DNA of 64,000 bases from Dorea_A sp016295505 (GTDB lineage: Bacteria; Bacillota; Clostridia; Lachnospirales; Lachnospiraceae). The DNA is taken from assembly GCF_039832105.1 (NCBI RefSeq), contig NZ_JBDOHS010000004.1:124001-188000 (forward strand). The letters run 5' to 3'. Below, one piece after another: positions 26,973-34,678 of this stretch. The position numbers and the translations under genes are program-made. A model generated the notes under the pieces. That model saw only the letters and a program-made list of their open reading frames with translations. It was not told the origin of the DNA and did not search any database. The first letter of the stretch is position 1; the number at the start of each line of letters is the position of its first letter.

Positions 26973-27368
26973 ATGAATATAGGACTGATTGCCCACGACT
27001 CAAAAAAGGCATTAATGCAGAATTTCTGTATTGCTTATAGAGGAATTTTAAGCAAACACAGTCTTTATGCTACCGGAACTACCGGAAGATTAATTGAAGA
27101 AGTCACGAACCTGAAAGTTCACAAATATCTGGCCGGACCTCTTGGCGGAAAACAGCAGTTAGGTGCTCAGATTGCACAGAACGATATCGATGCTCTGATC
27201 TTTTTAAGGGAGCCTTCTAATCCAAAACCCCATGATCCGGACTTGAATGATGTCATTCGTATGTGTGATACCTACAATATTCCGTTAGCTACGAACCTGG
27301 CAACAGCGGAACTTATCGTATTAGCAATAGACAGAGGAGATCTTGATTGGCGTGAAATGTATCGATAA
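26973..27368 (+). CDS. Methylglyoxal synthase-like protein with altered active site
   Basis: A 131-residue protein clearly of the MgsA fold: LIAHDSKK, YATGTTGRLIE, AGPLGG, PHDPDL and the IPLATNLATAE strand. MgsA turns dihydroxyacetone phosphate into methylglyoxal. Aligned by eye to E. coli MgsA, the catalytic-base Asp71 in GGDQQ is Lys60 here (GGKQQ), and Asp91 in FFWDP is Glu80 (FLREP). His8, His87 and Asp90, matching E. coli His19, His98 and Asp101, are kept. The fold and phosphate pocket look preserved while the base is lost, so activity is doubtful. It lies between rodA and a D,D-carboxypeptidase, and overlaps the latter by 17 bases. Confidence 0.8.
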   Translation: MNIGLIAHDSKKALMQNFCIAYRGILSKHSLYATGTTGRLIEEVTNLKVHKYLAGPLGGKQQLGAQIAQNDIDALIFLREPSNPKPHDPDLNDVIRMCDTYNIPLATNLATAELIVLAIDRGDLDWREMYR

Positions 27369-28338
27369 AGTATATAAATCAGCTCTGGCTGCAGTGTCAT
27401 CTGCACTGCTTTTGTCTGCCTGTATCTTTCATCCGAAAGCCGTAGTTGCAGACTATGAAACAGACACTTATAATAAGAGTCTATATAAAGAAAAGTTATA
27501 TGCATCCGACTTATGTATCGCATCCGGTGATGTCTCTTTAGACGGCATTTCATCATCAGTAACAGAGAATCTGTATTCTGCTGCACTGTTTGATCTGAAC
27601 GGGAAAAAGGTTGATTTTTCATATAATGTATACGAAAAAGTATATCCGGCAAGTACAACAAAGCTTATGACTGCACTCATTGCATTGAAATATGCTGATT
27701 TGTCCGAAGTAGTGACTGTATCGTCACACGCGGATAAAGACAGTTTTGCGGCAGATGAACAGACCTGTGGTCTGGAAACCGGAGACCGGCTTACATTACT
27801 GGATCTTCTGTATGGCCTGCTTCTGCATTCAGGTAATGATAATGCGGTTGCTGTGGCAGAATATATCGGGGGAACAATGGAAGAATTCGCAGATATGATG
27901 AATGAAGAGGCAGAAAAGATCTTTGCTACGGGAACACATTTTGTGAATTCCAGTGGTCTTCATGATGATAATCATTATACGACTGCGTACGACCTGTATC
28001 TGATATTTGATCAATGCATGCAATATGATAAATTTATGGAAATCATCAGTTCCAGATCCTATACGGCTGATATCACTGGCGCAGACGGATATGTACGGCA
28101 GGTTACATGGGAACCGACAAATTACTATGCGACAGGAGAAGCTACGCTGCCGGACAATGCAACTGTAATTGGTGGCAAGACCGGAACAACAACACCGGCT
28201 GGTAACTGTCTGGTTCTGCTTGAAGAAGATGAAGAGCAGCATCCATACATTTCAATCGTGATGGGTGCTGACACCAAGGCATTACTATATCAGGATATGA
28301 CAGCCCTGATCAATGCAATTCCCGGGGATAATGAATGA
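27352..28338 (+). CDS. D-alanyl-D-alanine carboxypeptidase (PBP5/DacF family), possibly lipoprotein
   Basis: A 328-residue exported serine peptidase that trims pentapeptides in peptidoglycan. The motifs are PASTTKLM (catalytic Ser-x-x-Lys), HSGNDN (SxN) and GGKTGTT (KTG). The signal peptide runs through SALAAVSSALLLSAC. LSAC fits a lipobox with Cys near residue 24, so the enzyme may be lipid-anchored; signal peptidase I cleavage after VVA is the alternative. The C-terminal membrane-anchoring helix of typical PBP5 is absent, consistent with lipid anchoring. GTG 27352 lies 12 bases after GAGGAG; TTG 27343 is only 3 bases away. Confidence 0.9.
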   Translation: MKCIDKVYKSALAAVSSALLLSACIFHPKAVVADYETDTYNKSLYKEKLYASDLCIASGDVSLDGISSSVTENLYSAALFDLNGKKVDFSYNVYEKVYPASTTKLMTALIALKYADLSEVVTVSSHADKDSFAADEQTCGLETGDRLTLLDLLYGLLLHSGNDNAVAVAEYIGGTMEEFADMMNEEAEKIFATGTHFVNSSGLHDDNHYTTAYDLYLIFDQCMQYDKFMEIISSRSYTADITGADGYVRQVTWEPTNYYATGEATLPDNATVIGGKTGTTTPAGNCLVLLEEDEEQHPYISIVMGADTKALLYQDMTALINAIPGDNE

Positions 28339-28463
28339 GAAAATCTACAAAACAATCAACCATGAAGGGACTGTTAAAAAATGTAAGCTGCCGTTTTTCG
28401 TGATATCACTGAGCGGCAGCCGATTCATTTTCAGCAGTCCCTTGCTTCATGGCAATTCTCATT
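28334..28463 (+). repeat. Large imperfect hairpin (130 bases) between convergent genes
   Basis: Four nested paired segments are visible: AATGAGAA/TTCTCATT (28334-28341 with 28456-28463), CCATGAA/TTCATGG, GGGACTG/CAGTCCC (28367-28373 with 28435-28441) and GCTGCCG/CGGCAGC (28387-28393 with 28414-28420). At the apex is a perfect 10-base palindrome GTGATATCAC (28400-28409). It sits between the carboxypeptidase stop and the end of the minus-strand DUF378 gene. It is larger and more branched than a normal terminator and could be a small non-autonomous mobile element, a structured RNA, or a bidirectional terminator. Confidence 0.65.
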
Positions 28464-28485
28464 ATAAATTGAGCCCTATATGCCT

Positions 28486-28686
28486 TTAATCAGAACCGCC
28501 GATTCTTCCATAAAGGCTGATTAAATATAATCCACACAATCCTATGATCGTATAGATAATACGCGACAGCCATGACAGATTTCCAAAAATAACGGCAACA
28601 AGATCCAGTCGGAAGATTCCAACCAGAAGCCAGTTGACTGCTCCGATGATCACCAGTGTTAATGCAGTATTATCGAACCATTTCAT
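28486..28686 (-). CDS. DUF378 small membrane protein
   Basis: A 66-residue protein (MKWFDNTALTLVIIGAVNWLLVGIF...) with two membrane helices and the conserved AVNWLLVGIFRLDLV segment of DUF378. Function is unknown. The perfect SD AAAGGAGGAAATC places the start at 28686; upstream in-frame codons are less likely. It is divergent from the radical SAM gene and faces the carboxypeptidase across the large hairpin. Being a single-gene transcript between two head-to-tail units, it is probably independently regulated. Confidence 0.85.
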   Translation of the reverse strand: MKWFDNTALTLVIIGAVNWLLVGIFRLDLVAVIFGNLSWLSRIIYTIIGLCGLYLISLYGRIGGSD

Positions 28687-28703
28687 ATGATTTCCTCCTT
28701 TTA

Positions 28704-28723
28704 TCATACTGAAGCTAGTATGA
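28704..28723. promoter_or_regulatory. Inverted repeat in a divergent intergenic region
   Basis: TCATACT gaagct AGTATGA is a perfect 7-base inverted repeat with 6-base spacer, 17 bases upstream of the DUF378 start and 48 upstream of the radical SAM start. The position fits an operator shared by both promoters. No regulator gene is adjacent. Confidence 0.4.
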
Positions 28724-28770
28724 GCGTCTTAGAGAGGAAATATACATTTTTTGAAGGGAAAAATAATCAG

Positions 28771-29718
28771 ATGAACGAAAAGCTTCCATATTATCCATAT
28801 TCTGAATATCTGAAATCAAAATATCAGGAAAAAGTATATAAGCTCCCGGTCAATCTTCCTCTGACCTGTCCGAACCGTCTGCTCGGAGAGGGATGCACCT
28901 TCTGTGCAGAGTCAGGAACCGGGTTCGAAGCATTGAGTAATCAGCTGTCGGTCCGGGAACAGCTGGAAAAGACACGCATACATATTGAAAAAAAGTATCA
29001 TGCACATAAGTTTATTGCATATTTTCAAAATTATACCAATACTTTTCTCCCGGCAGAGCGTTTCCGGGAATATCTTGAGGAAGCATTAAGTGTTCCCGAT
29101 ATTGTAGAAATCGCAGTATCTACGAGACCAGACTGTATCCGTGAAGATTATCTTGATATTCTGCAGGAGATATCTCGTTCACATGAAGTACAGATTACAA
29201 TAGAACTTGGCCTTCAGACGGTCAATTATCATACATTGCAGCAGATCAACCGTGGGCATGGTCTTGCAGAGTATATTGATGCTGTTCTTCGAATCCGGCC
29301 ATACGGTTTTGATATCTGTACACATATGATTTTGAATCTGCCTCAGGATGATACAGAAGACGCCATTGAATCTGCAAAAATCATCTCTGCTCTGAAAACA
29401 AACGTTGTAAAAGTACATTCTCTTTACATTGCCAAAAACACAAGGTTGTGTGAAGCGTATGAAAATGGTACAATAACTTTATGCTCAAAAGAGGACTATC
29501 TCTTTCGTCTTATGATGTTTCTGGAATATCTGGATCCATCAATTGCGGTAGAGCGTCTGTTCAGTCGGATTCCGTCAGAGGATGCTGTCTTCTGTAACTG
29601 GGGAACCAGCTGGTGGAAATTAAAAGATGAATTGCTTATGATGATGAAAGAAAATAGTAGTTATCAAGGGAAACACTATGACTATCTTGATGGTGCTGCG
29701 CTTAGACTATTAGATTAG
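28771..29718 (+). CDS. TIGR01212 family radical SAM protein (YhcC-like)
   Basis: A 315-residue radical SAM enzyme. The cluster motif is CPNRLLGEGCTFC, with the CX8CX2C spacing found in this family rather than the usual CX3CX2C. Other family segments follow: GFEALSN, AYFQNYTNTF and THMILNLPQDD. The substrate of the family is not established. ATG 28771 is preferred over in-frame ATG 28720, because the GAAGGGA region precedes it and the family N-terminus starts here. The end lies 15 bases before the HlyD-like gene, so the two are probably cotranscribed. Confidence 0.85.
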   Translation: MNEKLPYYPYSEYLKSKYQEKVYKLPVNLPLTCPNRLLGEGCTFCAESGTGFEALSNQLSVREQLEKTRIHIEKKYHAHKFIAYFQNYTNTFLPAERFREYLEEALSVPDIVEIAVSTRPDCIREDYLDILQEISRSHEVQITIELGLQTVNYHTLQQINRGHGLAEYIDAVLRIRPYGFDICTHMILNLPQDDTEDAIESAKIISALKTNVVKVHSLYIAKNTRLCEAYENGTITLCSKEDYLFRLMMFLEYLDPSIAVERLFSRIPSEDAVFCNWGTSWWKLKDELLMMMKENSSYQGKHYDYLDGAALRLLD

Positions 29719-29733
29719 GAGGCTTATCAGGCT

Positions 29734-31107
29734 TTGGCTGGAAAAGAATTAACAAATATAAAGGTATATCATAAAAAAGGACATATTAATATTGGTATTA
29801 TCATCTTTGGTGTCATATTTGTCTATTTATTTGTTACAGTATTGATGTATCTTACCAATAAGCATATTACTGCATACGAAGTTCGTGAAGGCTCTATCCT
29901 CAAGGATAATTCCTATACCGGTTTTATTCTGCGTGAGGAAGAGGTCATTAAGGCAGAGAGCGGTGGATATATTAACTTCTTTGCTACGGAGGGAAGTAAA
30001 GTCGGAGCCAAAAGCAGGATTTACTCTCTGTCCGATAAAAAGCTGGACTTTAACAGTGACAATTCAGAAACTCAGGAACTGACTGCCGAAGAACAGGCAT
30101 CTATGCTTGTAAGAACACAGGCGTTCTGTGAAGATTTTGATGATCAGAAATTCAGCGATGTTTATTCCATGAAAGACACCATTACTGATGTTCTTGATGG
30201 AAAATCCAGTCAGAGCCGAAAGATCCAGCTTGATGCTATGGCTTCCGAAGGACAGAATGGTCTGCAGGTATTCAATGCATCCGGAGACGGAATTATCGCC
30301 TATTCAACAGATGGATATGAAAACATAACACTTAGTGACCTGACAGAAGATATCCTGAATAAAAAGGGGTATGAGTCTTCAAGCGTAAAAGATAATACGC
30401 AGGTAAAAAAGGGAGATGCAATCTATAAACTGATACAGGATAATAAATGGAATATCGTGATTCTTCTCAGTGATGAAAGTGCAAAAGACATGTCTGAGAT
30501 GACAAGTGTAAAAGTTCGTTTTTCAAAAGACAATGAAACTGCAGTTGCAGGCTTTTCCGTGCAGAAAATCAATGGAATGAATGTCGGAGTCCTTTCGTTC
30601 AGCAATTCTATGGTCCGCTATGTACAGGAGAGATACCTGGATCTGGAGCTGATTCTTCAGGATGTATCCGGACTGAAGATTCCAAAATCTGCTGTCACGG
30701 AAAAAGATTTCTATCTGGTTCCACAGGATTATCTGACTCAGGGAGGTAACAGCAATAATACCGGAGTTCTGATCGATAATGGGGACAAAAACGCGGAATT
30801 CCAGAGTGTAGAGGTCTACTATCGGGATGAAGAAAACGGAACAGTATATCTTGACCCCAATGATTTTAAGAAAAACACGTCTCTTCGAAAACCGGATTCT
30901 ACAGAGACTTATCCTCTGGAAAAGACCATGAGTCTTAAAGGAGTATATAATATAAATAAAGGCTATGCCGTTTTCAAACAGATTCATATCCTCTGCGAAA
31001 GTGATGAATACTATATTGTGGAAGCCGGCAGCAATTATGGACTTGCAAACTATGATCATATCGCACTGGTTGGTAAAGATGTTCATGAAAATGACGTAGT
31101 GTATTAA
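29734..31107 (+). CDS. HlyD-like membrane fusion protein in the division cluster
   Basis: A 457-residue protein: a short cytoplasmic basic N-terminus, one membrane helix (about residues 18-40), and an extracytoplasmic part. An early biotinyl-lipoyl-like lobe (GSILKDNSYTGFILREEEVIKAESGGYINFF) resembles HlyD/membrane-fusion proteins, and a second beta-rich region follows near residues 180-380. The expected long coiled coil is short, and no transporter partner is encoded nearby. The start is TTG 29734 after AGGAGG. Its position just ahead of yggS-sepF-ylmH suggests a role at the cell envelope or division site. Confidence 0.7.
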   Translation: MAGKELTNIKVYHKKGHINIGIIIFGVIFVYLFVTVLMYLTNKHITAYEVREGSILKDNSYTGFILREEEVIKAESGGYINFFATEGSKVGAKSRIYSLSDKKLDFNSDNSETQELTAEEQASMLVRTQAFCEDFDDQKFSDVYSMKDTITDVLDGKSSQSRKIQLDAMASEGQNGLQVFNASGDGIIAYSTDGYENITLSDLTEDILNKKGYESSSVKDNTQVKKGDAIYKLIQDNKWNIVILLSDESAKDMSEMTSVKVRFSKDNETAVAGFSVQKINGMNVGVLSFSNSMVRYVQERYLDLELILQDVSGLKIPKSAVTEKDFYLVPQDYLTQGGNSNNTGVLIDNGDKNAEFQSVEVYYRDEENGTVYLDPNDFKKNTSLRKPDSTETYPLEKTMSLKGVYNINKGYAVFKQIHILCESDEYYIVEAGSNYGLANYDHIALVGKDVHENDVVY

Positions 31108-31124
31108 AAAGGAGAGATACAGAA

Positions 31125-31823
31125 ATGTTAAGAGAAAATCTTGAAGCAGTAGAAGCAAATATTCAGGCCGCATGTGAACGGGCAGGCAGAGACCGCAGCG
31201 AAGTTACACTGATCGCAGTCAGTAAGACAAAACCAGTAGAAACCCTTCAGGAAGCCTATGATCTTGGCGTACGGATATTTGGTGAAAATAAAGCCCAGGA
31301 ACTTGCAGGTAAATACGAAGTCCTTCCGGATGATATTCACTGGCATATGATCGGGCATATGCAGCGCAATAAAGTAAAATACATTGTTGACAAGGTTGAT
31401 CTCATTCATTCCGTTGATTCAGTCCGACTTGCGGAAACAATTGAGAAAGAGGCTGAAAAACGTAACGTTACGGTAAATATCCTCATTGAGGTAAATGTTG
31501 CGAAAGAGGAAAGCAAATACGGCCTCATGCCGGAAGAAGTCATTGATTTTGTGGATAAACTTGCAGATTTTCCGCATCTGCGTGTAAAAGGTCTCATGAC
31601 AATTGCTCCTTTTGTAGATGATCCGGAGGAAAATCGCCCGATTTTCGCGCATTTACGCAAATTATCTGTTGACATCGCAAAGAAAAACGTTGATAATATG
31701 TCTATGGGTATTCTTTCTATGGGTATGACCAATGATTATCAGGTAGCTATAGAAGAGGGTGCAACAATGGTCCGGGTTGGAACCGGAATTTTTGGTGCGC
31801 GTGATTATACTCAACAAGTATAA
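31125..31823 (+). CDS. YggS family PLP homeostasis protein
   Basis: A 232-residue TIM-barrel PLP-binding protein without known catalytic activity that buffers cellular pyridoxal phosphate. The PLP lysine is in LIAVSKTKPVE at about residue 36, and the phosphate-binding segment is LSMGMTNDYQVAIEEGATMVRVGTGIFG. It is adjacent to sepF, the usual Firmicute arrangement. The strong SD AAAGGAGAG precedes ATG. No anomalies in length or motifs. Confidence 0.95.
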   Translation: MLRENLEAVEANIQAACERAGRDRSEVTLIAVSKTKPVETLQEAYDLGVRIFGENKAQELAGKYEVLPDDIHWHMIGHMQRNKVKYIVDKVDLIHSVDSVRLAETIEKEAEKRNVTVNILIEVNVAKEESKYGLMPEEVIDFVDKLADFPHLRVKGLMTIAPFVDDPEENRPIFAHLRKLSVDIAKKNVDNMSMGILSMGMTNDYQVAIEEGATMVRVGTGIFGARDYTQQV

Positions 31824-31847
31824 ACCTAGGATAGGAGAAGATTGAAG

Positions 31848-32390
31848 ATGGGAGTATTAGATAAATTCTTAAATATCATGAAGTTAGACGACGAAGATTA
31901 CGATGATGACGAATTCTTCGACGATGACGATTATGATGATGATTATGAAAAGAAGCCCAAGAGAAGTCTCTTTCATAAAGAAAAGGAAAAGGATTACGAC
32001 GATTACGATGATGATTATGAAGTTCCTGCAAAGACAAAATCATCATATTCAAATAATAAAGTAACACCGATGCGTCAACCTTCAAGAAGAAGCAGTGTAA
32101 GCATGGAAGTATGTGTCATCAAACCAAATTCCGTTGATGACGCACGTGAGATTACAGAGACTCTTTTAAGTGGTCGTACTGTAATCCTGAATCTGGAAGG
32201 CATGGATCTTGAAGTAGCACAGCGTATTATTGATTTTACTTCAGGTGCTACATTTGCAATCAGCGGCAATCTTCAGAAGATTTCCAATTACATATTCCTG
32301 GTTACACCGACAAATGTAGATATTTCCGGTGATCTTCAGGATCTTCTGAACACCTCATTTGACGCGTCATCTATGAGGTCAAGGTTCTAA
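31848..32390 (+). CDS. sepF: Cell division protein SepF
   Basis: A 180-residue FtsZ-binding division protein. The N-terminal amphipathic membrane helix is MGVLDKFLNIMKL. A very acidic linker of repeated Asp, Glu and Tyr runs from about residue 14 to 60. The C-terminal SepF core (KPNSVDDAREITETLLSGRTVILNLEG... SGATFAISG) is complete. ATG 31848 lies 10 bases after AGGAG; TTG 31842 is in frame but too close. Its last base is shared with the start of ylmH. The linker is more Asp-rich than is usual and is encoded by GAT/GAC-rich repeats. Confidence 0.95.
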   Translation: MGVLDKFLNIMKLDDEDYDDDEFFDDDDYDDDYEKKPKRSLFHKEKEKDYDDYDDDYEVPAKTKSSYSNNKVTPMRQPSRRSSVSMEVCVIKPNSVDDAREITETLLSGRTVILNLEGMDLEVAQRIIDFTSGATFAISGNLQKISNYIFLVTPTNVDISGDLQDLLNTSFDASSMRSRF

Positions 32391-33145
32391 TGAATAAAGA
32401 AGAGAGCATGTTGCAAAAAAGGCTCATTGAGCTGTCCCGTATGGCATATAACCGGGGAATTGTCACATTCTCTGATTTTCTTAATCTGAATGAATTAAAT
32501 ATTCTTCATACTACGCCAAAGAACATGTTTTTATCACAGTATAAGACATATGGCGGATATGACTTATCAGAGCGTCAGATGGCAGCATTTCTACCTGATG
32601 CTCTTTATTATGATTATGAATATCCTGTCCGGATTATTGAAATCAGACCATTGAATAAACGATTTGCAGAAGAACTGACTCACAGGGATTATCTGGGAGC
32701 TGTGATGAATCTGGGGATTGAGCGCTGCAAGCTGGGAGATATTATAGTGGAAGAGGGGCGTGCTCTGCTTTTTGTAAAAGAAGAAATGGCCGAATATATT
32801 GCTGAACATCTCACACAGATTCGACACACAAGTGTAGCAACAACATTTACCGCAGAATTCAACAGTGATTATGAACCGGATTATGAGGAACTGAAGGGAA
32901 CCGTTCCGTCAATTCGTCTGGATACCGTCCTGTCCATCGCATATCCGCTTTCGAGAAGCAAACTGACAGCGCTCATTGAAGGTGCAAGAGTGTTTGTGAA
33001 TGGAAAACTGGTCACAAGTAATGGATACCGGTTGAAAGAAAATGATATGATATCTGTTCGAAAAATGGGGCGAATCGCTTATATGGGAATTCTTTCCGAA
33101 ACGAAAAAAGGACGTTATATGATATCTGTCAGAAAATATATCTGA
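32390..33145 (+). CDS. YlmH-like S4-domain RNA-binding protein
   Basis: A 251-residue protein with a C-terminal S4 domain (RLDTVLSIAYPLSRSKLTALIEGARVFVNGKLV) for RNA binding and an N-terminal YlmH-type region. YlmH proteins associate with ribosomes and are implicated in quality control of obstructed large subunits; the evidence for this particular protein is only family membership and its place in the ylm cluster. The start overlaps the sepF stop (TAATG). Confidence 0.88.
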   Translation: MNKEESMLQKRLIELSRMAYNRGIVTFSDFLNLNELNILHTTPKNMFLSQYKTYGGYDLSERQMAAFLPDALYYDYEYPVRIIEIRPLNKRFAEELTHRDYLGAVMNLGIERCKLGDIIVEEGRALLFVKEEMAEYIAEHLTQIRHTSVATTFTAEFNSDYEPDYEELKGTVPSIRLDTVLSIAYPLSRSKLTALIEGARVFVNGKLVTSNGYRLKENDMISVRKMGRIAYMGILSETKKGRYMISVRKYI

Positions 33146-33192
33146 TACACAAACATAATAGAATTAATAATAATATGAGGCTTGGGAATACT

Positions 33193-33702
33193 ATGAATAC
33201 ACACAAAAAACGTTATGTCTATTACATGAGAGCATTGATCAGTATATGCCTGCTTACCATACTGGATCAGATTACCAAATATGCGGCAGTCGGCAATCTG
33301 AAAGATAAGCCGTCCTGCGTTCTGATTCCCGGTGTATTTCAGCTGGAATATCTTGAAAACCGGGGAGCGGCATTTGGACTGTTTCAGAATCAGAGAGTTT
33401 TCTTTCTTATCAGCGTAGTTATCATATGCATTATTGTGATACTGTTTTACAGCAGGGTACCTTTTGAACGCAGATTTTTACCATTAAGAATCTGTGCAGT
33501 CCTGCTCATCTCAGGAGCTTTCGGCAACTGCATTGACCGGATCCGACTCGGGTATGTAATAGATTTCTTTTATTTTAAGCTGATAGATTTCCCGATATTT
33601 AATGTGGCAGACATTTATGTAACGGTTTCTGCTTTTCTGATTATTCTGCTCATATTTTTCTATTATAAGGAGGAAGAACTTGAAAGAATACTTCATCGTT
33701 GA
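33193..33702 (+). CDS. lspA: Lipoprotein signal peptidase (signal peptidase II)
   Basis: A 169-residue membrane aspartyl protease that removes lipoprotein signal peptides. It has four membrane helices and the catalytic Asp pair in GAFGNCIDRIRLGYVIDFF and FNVADIYV, plus the conserved NRGAAFGLF motif. The frame opens at 33175, but neither start has a strong SD; ATG 33193 follows a GGGAA. The last 23 bases overlap the pseudouridine synthase gene, whose SD (AAGGAGG) is in the lspA end. Confidence 0.92.
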   Translation: MNTHKKRYVYYMRALISICLLTILDQITKYAAVGNLKDKPSCVLIPGVFQLEYLENRGAAFGLFQNQRVFFLISVVIICIIVILFYSRVPFERRFLPLRICAVLLISGAFGNCIDRIRLGYVIDFFYFKLIDFPIFNVADIYVTVSAFLIILLIFFYYKEEELERILHR

Positions 33703-34600
33703 AAATCAGGCCGGTGACCGTATAGACCGGTATCTTTCGGAAGAATTGGAGGACAGATCAAGATCCTATATTCAAAAGTTAATCAAAGATCAGTACGTAA
33801 TCGTTAATGACAAGCCTGTAAAAGCCAATTACAGGCTTTCTTTGGGTGACAGGGTAGAGATAGAGCTTCCGGAGGCAAAGGAGCCCGACATCGTTCCTGA
33901 GGATATTCCTGTAGATATCTTGTATGAAGATCAGGATATTATCATTGTGAACAAACCAAAACAGATGGTTGTCCATCCTGCTCCGGGACATTACACCGGA
34001 ACACTCGTAAATGCACTGATGTATCATTGCGGAAGTGAATTATCCGGTATCAATGGAACCATGCGTCCGGGAATTGTACACCGCATTGATATGGACACCA
34101 CCGGTTCACTGGTTGTATGCAAGAATGATATGGCACATCAGAGTCTCTCAGAACAACTCAAGGAACATTCCATCCGACGTATCTATGTAGCCGTTGTTCA
34201 TGGAAATATTAAAGAAGAATCGGGGATAGTCAATGCTCCGATCGGCAGGCATCCGGTTGAGCGCAAAAAGATGAGCATTCATGCAAAAAACGGTCGGGAA
34301 GCAGTCACACATTTTAAAGTTCTGCAAAGATTTGGGGATTACACATATATTCAATGCGAACTTGAAACCGGAAGAACTCATCAGATTCGTGTCCATATGG
34401 CCAGCATTGGACATCCCTTGTTGGGCGATGAGGTATATGGTCCCAGAAAATGTCCGTTTCCGTATCTGCAGGGACAGACATTGCATGCAAAGACAATTGG
34501 TATCATTCATCCAAGAACCGGTGAATATCTGGAAATCAATGCACCTCTTCCTGACTATTTTATTCAATTATTAGACAGACTAAGAAAACTTAAGAATTAA
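33680..34600 (+). CDS. RluD/RluA family pseudouridine synthase
   Basis: A 306-residue 23S rRNA-type pseudouridine synthase with an N-terminal S4 domain (DRYLSEELEDRSRSYIQKLIKDQYV) and a catalytic domain whose motif HRIDMDTTGSLVV supplies the nucleophilic Asp. The C-terminal ETGRTHQIRVHMASIGHPLLGD closes the fold. The start is TTG 33680, 5 bases after AAGGAGG. The usual 'HRLDKDTSG' is slightly changed, but the Asp is present. It is placed after lspA as in many Firmicutes. The exact target uridines are not deducible. Confidence 0.9.
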   Translation: MKEYFIVENQAGDRIDRYLSEELEDRSRSYIQKLIKDQYVIVNDKPVKANYRLSLGDRVEIELPEAKEPDIVPEDIPVDILYEDQDIIIVNKPKQMVVHPAPGHYTGTLVNALMYHCGSELSGINGTMRPGIVHRIDMDTTGSLVVCKNDMAHQSLSEQLKEHSIRRIYVAVVHGNIKEESGIVNAPIGRHPVERKKMSIHAKNGREAVTHFKVLQRFGDYTYIQCELETGRTHQIRVHMASIGHPLLGDEVYGPRKCPFPYLQGQTLHAKTIGIIHPRTGEYLEINAPLPDYFIQLLDRLRKLKN

Positions 34601-34639
34601 AATAATGTGATAATTCTATACTTTTCTCTTCAATTATTG

Positions 34640-34645
34640 TATAAT
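34640..34645 (+). promoter_or_regulatory. -10 element before the cytidylate-kinase-like gene
   Basis: A perfect TATAAT lies 33 bases before the ATG. The -35 position (34617-34622, TATACT) matches poorly. The gap between the preceding stop and this gene is 78 bases, so the gene may have its own promoter. Confidence 0.4.
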
Positions 34646-34678
34646 AGCTTTATATTAATCATGAGGAGCGTGAAGTAT

